Shown piece after piece: positions 37,732 through 43,666 of a DNA stretch of 43,666 nucleotides. The stretch covers positions 1 to 43,666 of the forward strand of contig JABDKT010000204.1 of NCBI GenBank assembly GCA_013002065.1, written 5' to 3'. The notes beneath the pieces are model-generated. The model worked only from the letters and a program-made list of their open reading frames with translations. It made no database searches and had not been told where the DNA came from. Made by a program: the position numbers and the translations under genes. How positions within the stretch are numbered: position 1 is the first letter of the stretch; each line of letters begins with the position of its first letter. The DNA comes from Flavobacteriaceae bacterium. Lineage in GTDB: Bacteria > Bacteroidota > Bacteroidia > Flavobacteriales > Flavobacteriaceae.

Positions 37732-38840
37732 TAAAAGTAAAAGTTCAACGAGGTTCGTAGGTATTGGCTATTTACCTGATACTTGGTTACCACTTCTCCT
37801 CTTCTAAAATCAAGATCTCCGGTATATTCGGAAAGGTAACTTACCGTGACACCAATCGCTTTATTGTTTTTCAGGTTGAATATTATACCTGCACGAGGTG
37901 CGTAATAGACATTACCACTATTGATAACATTTCTGAACCCGTCGTAAGCTCCATTGAAGTAATCGCTGGCAAACCCTATTCCAATACCAACAAAGGGTTC
38001 AATGACTCCATTTTTGTTGACATGATATTCGGTGCCGAGCTCTAAACGATAGGTATTCACTTTAAAATTGGCTGCTAAAGGAGCGTTGGTAAAGGTTTTA
38101 TCGGACATAAAGTTGGCCGAAGCTTCCAAGCCGAAGTATAAATTTCCTTGAAGGGATTCCAAGAAGGCAGGAGATGCAATAATACCGAAGTTAACTCCGA
38201 AAGACGATTCATTTTGAGCAGTAGTACTATCGAAGAAGGTAATGTCGTTAAAAGCCATTCCCGCTCCGAAGTACAATTTCATTTGATCCGAATTAAATAG
38301 CTTGGCTTTTTTAATTTCCTCGACTGTAGGTTCAAAGTCTCCATACGAACAGCTGTTATACGACTTAACAAATTTGGCTAGTCGATTTCCACTAATTACA
38401 TCGGTATTGTTAATCTGGTCTCGAATGTCATTGCAGTCGTTAAAGAGAACTGCAAGTTTACCGGGAATCTGACTTTCGTCGTTTTTGAGATCTAAGACTT
38501 GTACGCCTTTTTCAGCATGATTAATAAGAAACACACTTTGAGTGGCATTGTAAAGTGTCGCTTTGCCCGTTTCCACTTTGTGCAGGAACCATGTGTTTTC
38601 ATCAAAGGTAGTTTTCTCAAACTTTTTACCTCTGAGGGTTACTTCGGAAATAGAACCAAAGTCGATACTTTGGCTGTCGTATTCCTTTTTTAGTTGTACA
38701 GTTTGAGTTTGTTGATCGATGGCGATTCGACCATTTAACACCGTATTGTCGTTTTTGGTAAGGGATCCATTTTGAAATCCCTGTGCATAGCTGATGACAC
38801 TGAAGAACATCAGTGCAATGAGTAATATTGAATTTTTCAT
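37731..38840 (-). CDS. Secreted/outer-membrane beta-barrel protein, unknown function
   Basis: Signal peptide MKNSILLIALMFFSVISYAQ; beta-barrel-like C-terminus ending SLNFYF. Confidence 0.65.
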   Translation of the reverse strand: MKNSILLIALMFFSVISYAQGFQNGSLTKNDNTVLNGRIAIDQQTQTVQLKKEYDSQSIDFGSISEVTLRGKKFEKTTFDENTWFLHKVETGKATLYNATQSVFLINHAEKGVQVLDLKNDESQIPGKLAVLFNDCNDIRDQINNTDVISGNRLAKFVKSYNSCSYGDFEPTVEEIKKAKLFNSDQMKLYFGAGMAFNDITFFDSTTAQNESSFGVNFGIIASPAFLESLQGNLYFGLEASANFMSDKTFTNAPLAANFKVNTYRLELGTEYHVNKNGVIEPFVGIGIGFASDYFNGAYDGFRNVINSGNVYYAPRAGIIFNLKNNKAIGVTVSYLSEYTGDLDFRRGEVVTKYQVNSQYLRTSLNFYF

Positions 38841-38914
38841 AAGCGATTTTAAGAGTCTAAATTATCAAAAATTATGCCCGATAGCCAAGGTTTTAACATT
38901 GCTGCTCTTAAAAC

Positions 38915-38945
38915 GTAAAAAAGCCGGCAAAAGGCCGGCTTTTCG
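38915..38945 (-). terminator. Intrinsic terminator for the T9SS-protein gene
   Basis: AAAAGCCGGC (38919-38928) / GCCGGCTTTT (38934-38943), with a U-run on the minus strand. Confidence 0.75.
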
Positions 38946-38963
38946 AAATATAAATTGGTTAGC

Positions 38964-40046
38964 TTATATTTTCACTAGCTTGATTACTTGAGTTGTATCT
39001 CCCGATTGAACTCTGGCCAGATAGTTACCTGTAGCCAAAACCGAAAGGTCCATTTCCATGGTAAAGGCATCTCCTTCTTGAGAGAATACTTGTTTACCTA
39101 GAACGTCAAATACAGTTACACTGTTTATTTCGCTGTTTGCGCTCACGTTGAAATTTGAATCTACCGGATTTGGATAGAAATTTAAACCGGCAATGATATT
39201 TTCGTTCACAGATAATAGTTCTTCAGCCACATAAACGTTGTATTTGGTGTTTTCAACCATCGCCGAAGTATCTTCCGTGTAAATTGTCCAATTAGATCCA
39301 TTATACCATACTCCTAATGTAACGTTCATCACAATATTTGCAGGTTCTCCAGTAGATGAACCCCAGTTGTGTGAAACAATTGGAAACGCATCAGGTTTGC
39401 CATTTAAGCTGGGATGGTCAATTATTGTATAGTTAGAGGTCGTATTTCCTGCCGTAGCCTGGTGTACGAAAGAATCGGCTCCTCCAGTGGCATCATCCAC
39501 CAACAATGTAAAGGTGGCATTGTTAGGTGCGTTTGTTGCTGTTGCCTCGTTATAAATGTTCCATCTTTCTGCTGCCGCATCGTACCAGAATCCGTAATTG
39601 TTGTTGTTATAAACGGAATTAGGATTCCAATACGTGGAATAAACGATTACGGCATTGGGATTACCATTTACTGCCACATCATCAATCACGGTTGTATAAG
39701 AAGTACCATCCGCTTGTTCAGTGATTACTTTTCCTCCAAAGGGGACATAAACATTGTAAGCCGAACCTTCCGCCATCGCTGAAATGTCTTCATTAAAGAC
39801 CGACCATTGAGAAATCCCACTGTTGTACCAAGTCCCGGTTATTTTGTCATTATAAACCGTCCCACCTACACTGAGGTTGTGGGTTACCAATATTAGTGCC
39901 CCGGGATTACCATTTAAGTCGGGATGATCAATGTAGCTAACGTTACCTGAAATATTAGCCACAGTGGCTTTGTGAGTAAATACCTTGTCTTGAGCTATTG
40001 TCACACTCATTGCAAAGCATAATAATAAAGTAATAATTGCTTTCAT
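38964..40046 (-). CDS. Secreted protein with three internal ~90-aa repeats and a T9SS type A sorting domain
   Basis: Signal peptide MKAIITLLLCFAMSVTIAQ; repeats 'ATxxN...IDHPxLNGxPxA...G.WY...W.(V/I)(Y/F)NED'; C-tail GLNFYPNPVDSNFNVSAN...VLATGNYLARVQSGDTTQVIKLVKI. Confidence 0.85.
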   Translation of the reverse strand: MKAIITLLLCFAMSVTIAQDKVFTHKATVANISGNVSYIDHPDLNGNPGALILVTHNLSVGGTVYNDKITGTWYNSGISQWSVFNEDISAMAEGSAYNVYVPFGGKVITEQADGTSYTTVIDDVAVNGNPNAVIVYSTYWNPNSVYNNNNYGFWYDAAAERWNIYNEATATNAPNNATFTLLVDDATGGADSFVHQATAGNTTSNYTIIDHPSLNGKPDAFPIVSHNWGSSTGEPANIVMNVTLGVWYNGSNWTIYTEDTSAMVENTKYNVYVAEELLSVNENIIAGLNFYPNPVDSNFNVSANSEINSVTVFDVLGKQVFSQEGDAFTMEMDLSVLATGNYLARVQSGDTTQVIKLVKI

Positions 40047-40254
40047 AATTAATTGATTTAAGTTAATAAAGTGTTTTTTAGTTTAACAAAATTAACATCT
40101 AACTCTCTGAATATTAGCAGTTAAAAGAATGTAAATTTTAAGGAAAAACCCCCTATTCTCTTTTAGGTGTTTTCCTATACTGTAAATTTAATTATGAACT
40201 AGGGTGAAGAATGTCACATACGTATCAATAGATAGTACGGATGTAACATTATAA

Positions 40255-40280
40255 AAAAAGCCTTCCGAAGAAGGCTTATA
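40255..40280 (-). terminator. Intrinsic terminator for the lipoprotein gene
   Basis: AAGCCTTC (40258-40265) / GAAGGCTT (40270-40277), with a U-run on the minus strand. Confidence 0.7.
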
Positions 40281-40282
40281 TT

Positions 40283-40828
40283 TTAGTTTCCTGAATTTGC
40301 TCCGGGAGGATATTTTGAGAGTATTTCTCGAACAATTTCTCGAATGCGCGCTTCCTTTTTATCGATATCGCTGTGAGTTATTAACCGGGCCCGCCCAATA
40401 CCTTGCCATACCAGTTCGTTGGTTTTGGCGTCGATAAAGTCGATATATAGACTTCCCTCGGTGGTTGTGGCTACATTGTTGCCGTACCAGCCACCATACC
40501 ACCATGGATTCCATCCCCAACCCCATCCGAAGTTGTTGTTGTAGACATCCACTCTTTCTCTTTCTTTAGTAAAAATGCTTACTAGAATGCTCGGGTCTTC
40601 CGACTTCTTCATTCCCTTGGCCGATAATTCCGAATCAATTGCTCGTAAGATTCGTTTTTTGTCCAAATCACTTACTTCAGCCTTATCGATACCCGGTTTG
40701 AAGAAAGCAAAAGATTGATATTCATTAAAGTTGGCTTCGCGGTCATAATCGGTGACCACTCTAACTGTTGTACAAGAGGTAAAAATGGCGAGAACCGCAA
40801 GCAGAGGTAAAATTTTAAAGATTTTCAT
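40283..40828 (-). CDS. DUF4136 domain lipoprotein
   Basis: Lipobox LAVLAIFTSC; VVTDYDREANFNEYQSFAFF...DKKRILRAIDSELSAKG...LYIDFIDAKTNELVWQGIGRA. Confidence 0.85.
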   Translation of the reverse strand: MKIFKILPLLAVLAIFTSCTTVRVVTDYDREANFNEYQSFAFFKPGIDKAEVSDLDKKRILRAIDSELSAKGMKKSEDPSILVSIFTKERERVDVYNNNFGWGWGWNPWWYGGWYGNNVATTTEGSLYIDFIDAKTNELVWQGIGRARLITHSDIDKKEARIREIVREILSKYPPGANSGN

Positions 40829-40839
40829 AGCATTAAATT

Positions 40840-42825
40840 TTAATTAAATAAATTCTCATCCACTATATTGGGTAATGTTACTTTAAGATTAGGTTGTTGT
40901 TCCATCGCACGTTTTATAGCAAAGATGGCCTCTTTGTTTCTAGCCCAACTTCTGCGTGCAATTCCGTTGTTAACATCCCAAAATAGCATGGATTCTAAAC
41001 GTTTTTGTGCCTCCTTAGTTCCATCAAGAACCATACCGAATCCACCGTTTATAACTTCTCCCCAACCTACGCCGCCTCCATTATGGATACTCACCCAGGT
41101 TGCGCCTCTGAAGCTGTCTCCTATGACGTTGTGAATGGCCATATCGGCAGTAAATCGGCTACCGTCGTAAATATTTGAAGTTTCACGATAAGGTGAATCG
41201 GTGCCGGAAACATCATGATGATCTCTTCCTAAAATTACCGGACCTATTTTCCCTTCTGAAATGGCTTGATTGAAGGCAGAGGCTATTTTCATTCGACCGT
41301 CCGAATCGGCATACAAAATACGTGCCTGTGAGCCAACGACGAGCTTATTTTCCTGTGCTCCTTGAATCCACTGAATATTATCAGCCATTTGCTGTTTGAT
41401 CTCTATCGGAGAGTTTTTCATCATGGTTTCCAATACTTCGGAAGCAATTTGATCGGTCATGGCGAGATCTTCCTCCAAACCGGATGCACATACCCATCTA
41501 AAGGGGCCAAATCCGTAATCGAAACACATAGGCCCCATAATATCCTGAACATAACTTGGATAAATGAATTCTCTTGCGGGGTTGGTGGTGTCCATTACAT
41601 CGGCTCCGGCTCGAGATGCTTCGAGCAAGAAGGCATTCCCATAGTCAAAGAAGTAGGTTCCACGATTTGTGTGTTTTTTAATGGCCGCAGCTTGTCGTCT
41701 TAAACTCTCCTGTACTTTTTCTTTGAATAAACCAGGGTTGTTAGCCATCATTTCGTTGGATTCTTCATAGCTCAAACCTGCCGGATAGTATCCGCCGGCC
41801 CAAGGATTGTGTAAAGAAGTTTGATCACTTCCCAGGTCTATGTGGATATCATTTTCAGCAAAATACTCCCACACATCAACGATGTTTCCGTCGTAAGCAA
41901 TGCTCACGGTTTCCTTACCGGCAACTGCAGATCTAACTCTTTCGGCCAATTGAGATACATCCGAAATCACTTCATCCACCCATCCTTGAGAATGTCTCAC
42001 ATGGGTTGCTTTTTTATTTACTTCGGCACAAACAGTTACACAGCCTGCTATGTTACCTGCTTTGGGTTGCGCTCCACTCATGCCACCTAATCCTGAAGTG
42101 ACAAACAATCCGCCCTCTGGCGATTTTTTAATTTTTCTGAAACCGTTAAGAACGGTAATTGTCGTTCCATGTACAATGCCCTGCGGACCGATATACATAA
42201 AACTTCCAGCCGTCATTTGTCCGTATTGAGTGACACCCAGGGCATTGAATTTCTCCCAGTCGTCGGGTTGAGAATAATTTGGAATCATCATGCCGTTGGT
42301 GACTACCACTCTCGGGGCTTCTTTCGAAGAAGGGAAGAGCCCAAGGGGATGACCGGAGTACATAACCAAGGTCTGCTCGTCGTTCATTTCGGCCAGATAT
42401 TTCATGACCAGACGGTATTGCGCCCAATTCTGAAAAACCGCGCCATTCCCGCCATAGGTAGTTAATTCGTGAGGGTGTTGGGCAACGGCATGATCCAAAT
42501 TATTTTGAATCATTAACATGATCGCCTTGGCTTGTTCACTTTTTCCGGGGTATTCTGAAATGGCTCTGGCATAAATTTTATGTTTCGGCATAAATCGATA
42601 CATATAAATCCTGCCATAAGTATCAAGTTCCGACTTAAATTCGGGCAGTAAGGTGGTGTGCTGTTTCGAATCGAAATAGCGAAGCGCGTTTTTTAAGGCC
42701 AATGTCTTTTCGTAATCCGATAGAATTTCCTTCCGTTTAGGCGCGTGGTTTATGGCAGGGTTATAGGGTTTTAATTCGGGTAATTCTGAAGGGATTCCTT
42801 GCAATATTTCTTCCGAAAAGGTCAT
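40840..42825 (-). CDS. hutU: Urocanate hydratase
   Basis: TYGGNGAVFQNWAQYRLVMKYL, VMYSGHPLGLFPS, GGLGGMSGAQPKAGNIAGCV, DQTSLHNPWAGGYYPAG. Confidence 0.95.
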   Translation of the reverse strand: MTFSEEILQGIPSELPELKPYNPAINHAPKRKEILSDYEKTLALKNALRYFDSKQHTTLLPEFKSELDTYGRIYMYRFMPKHKIYARAISEYPGKSEQAKAIMLMIQNNLDHAVAQHPHELTTYGGNGAVFQNWAQYRLVMKYLAEMNDEQTLVMYSGHPLGLFPSSKEAPRVVVTNGMMIPNYSQPDDWEKFNALGVTQYGQMTAGSFMYIGPQGIVHGTTITVLNGFRKIKKSPEGGLFVTSGLGGMSGAQPKAGNIAGCVTVCAEVNKKATHVRHSQGWVDEVISDVSQLAERVRSAVAGKETVSIAYDGNIVDVWEYFAENDIHIDLGSDQTSLHNPWAGGYYPAGLSYEESNEMMANNPGLFKEKVQESLRRQAAAIKKHTNRGTYFFDYGNAFLLEASRAGADVMDTTNPAREFIYPSYVQDIMGPMCFDYGFGPFRWVCASGLEEDLAMTDQIASEVLETMMKNSPIEIKQQMADNIQWIQGAQENKLVVGSQARILYADSDGRMKIASAFNQAISEGKIGPVILGRDHHDVSGTDSPYRETSNIYDGSRFTADMAIHNVIGDSFRGATWVSIHNGGGVGWGEVINGGFGMVLDGTKEAQKRLESMLFWDVNNGIARRSWARNKEAIFAIKRAMEQQPNLKVTLPNIVDENLFN

Positions 42826-42827
42826 AG

Positions 42828-43034
42828 CTATTTATTTTGGGTATTTGTTTTTTTGTCGAATCCGTAGGGACAGTGCCTACAGCCACTTTCACAACAGTGT
42901 CCTCTTTTGAGGTGATATTGCTCTGTAAAGCATCGATATCCTTCCGGAGTGATATAAAAATCTCCTTCTTCCAGTTCGATCTTTTTCTTAAAAAGTGACA
43001 TGCTGCAAAAATACCAATTTCTTATCTTGTTCAC
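42828..43034 (-). CDS. DUF5522-like small Cys-rich protein
   Basis: EEGDFYITPEGYRCFTEQYHLKRGHCCESGCRHCPYGF; immediately upstream of hutU on the same strand. Confidence 0.75.
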   Translation of the reverse strand: MNKIRNWYFCSMSLFKKKIELEEGDFYITPEGYRCFTEQYHLKRGHCCESGCRHCPYGFDKKTNTQNK

Positions 43035-43367
43035 ATGATCATAGTCGTGAATCGATTTCTATTGAGTAAAAAGTTTGCGGGCTTGGCATTATGGCCATTT
43101 ATTTTTGTAAAACGGGAAGAGTTATCTGCAAATCCAATATTTTTAAATCACGAGAGGATACATCTTCGGCAGCAAATTGAGCTTTTGGTTGTTCCATTTT
43201 TTATTTGGTATGGTTTGGAATATTTGTTGCGATTATTTCAATATAAAAGTACCTACCTGGCTTATAAAAATATAAGTTTCGAACGTGAAGCCTATTCCAA
43301 CGAAAAAGACCTCGAATATTTAAATAAGAGGCCTTTTTGGAAGTTTATCAGATACATAAAGATTTAG
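43035..43367 (+). CDS. Small membrane protein with HExxH motif
   Basis: NHERIHLRQQIELLVVPFFIWYGLEYLLRL...FEREAY. Confidence 0.6.
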   Translation: MIIVVNRFLLSKKFAGLALWPFIFVKREELSANPIFLNHERIHLRQQIELLVVPFFIWYGLEYLLRLFQYKSTYLAYKNISFEREAYSNEKDLEYLNKRPFWKFIRYIKI

Positions 43368-43666
43368 TTTCTAATCATTCTCAACGTCTTTTTGTTGCCT
43401 TGATCTGTAGTAATTTGCATAAAATATACCCCTGTTGGAATGTTCAATTTTAGATGTATGTAAGAGGTTTTATCGAAGTTTTTTTGCTGCACTCTTTGTC
43501 CCAAACTATTGTAAATTGAAATATTAATGCTGTCATACACTTGATCTAGGTCTATCGACAATTCACCTTGATTTGGGTTGGGTGCTATTGTAAACTTTGC
43601 TTCCGAATTCATGATGCTATTTAAACTAATTTCTTTAAAAACATAGATTGCACCTGTGCTTGGACC
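43364..43666 (-). CDS. C-terminal part of a T9SS-sorted secreted protein (5' end outside window)
   Basis: Frame stays open to the window edge (GPSTGAIYVFKEISLNSIMNSEAKFTIAPNPNQGELSIDL...GVYFMQITTDQGNKKTLRMIRN), so the ORF-track ATG at 43612 is probably internal. Confidence 0.85.
   Translation of the reverse strand, partial: GPSTGAIYVFKEISLNSIMNSEAKFTIAPNPNQGELSIDLDQVYDSINISIYNSLGQRVQQKNFDKTSYIHLKLNIPTGVYFMQITTDQGNKKTLRMIRN

Noticed and set aside
1-43666. CRISPR arrays, tRNA/rRNA genes, transposases, prophage or defence islands
   Set aside because: No regularly spaced repeats, cloverleaf-like intergenic sequence, transposase or phage/defence protein motifs were seen; most intergenic gaps are short.

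Overview
The window is chromosomal DNA from a Bacteroidota (Flavobacteriia-like) genome. This is inferred from TAnnTTTG-type -7 promoters, type IX secretion sorting tails, GLPGLI proteins and an E1 alpha/beta fused 2-oxoacid dehydrogenase; no database search was run. Main contents from left to right: (i) the end of a histidine kinase plus a LytTR response regulator, followed by a paralogous pair of Cys-rich secreted proteins; (ii) pdhB, a DUF5686 protein and the membrane pyrophosphatase hppA; (iii) a minus-strand deoxynucleoside kinase / beta-propeller / OmpR-type regulator / histidine kinase operon, divergent from two GLPGLI proteins and a large outer-membrane beta-barrel; (iv) nuclease, rhodanese and aromatic amino acid hydroxylase genes; (v) a ~16 kb phenylacetyl-CoA (paa) operon, TetR-paaEABCD-G-H-I-J-SDR-Z-F-Y, that runs without a clear break into a 2-oxoacid dehydrogenase E2, a branched-chain aminotransferase and an E1 alpha/beta fusion; (vi) outer-membrane, T9SS and lipoprotein genes, and hutU. 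The most interesting observations are: a possible direct Phe -> phenylpyruvate -> phenylacetyl-CoA -> paa route in one operon with no paaK in view; an in-frame stop that separates PaaY from its conserved C-terminal tail; PaaZ carrying an extra DinB/DUF1569-like domain; an SDR in the operon that lacks the YxxxK motif; candidate operators (three 10-bp-phased TTAAC repeats at the GLPGLI locus, a 21-bp-phased direct repeat beside the LytTR gene, a TetR palindrome inside the paa promoter); a ~135-bp multi-hairpin intergenic element; and a 15-bp perfect hairpin abutting a nuclease start codon. There are no tRNA or rRNA genes, no CRISPR array and no transposase that I can support.
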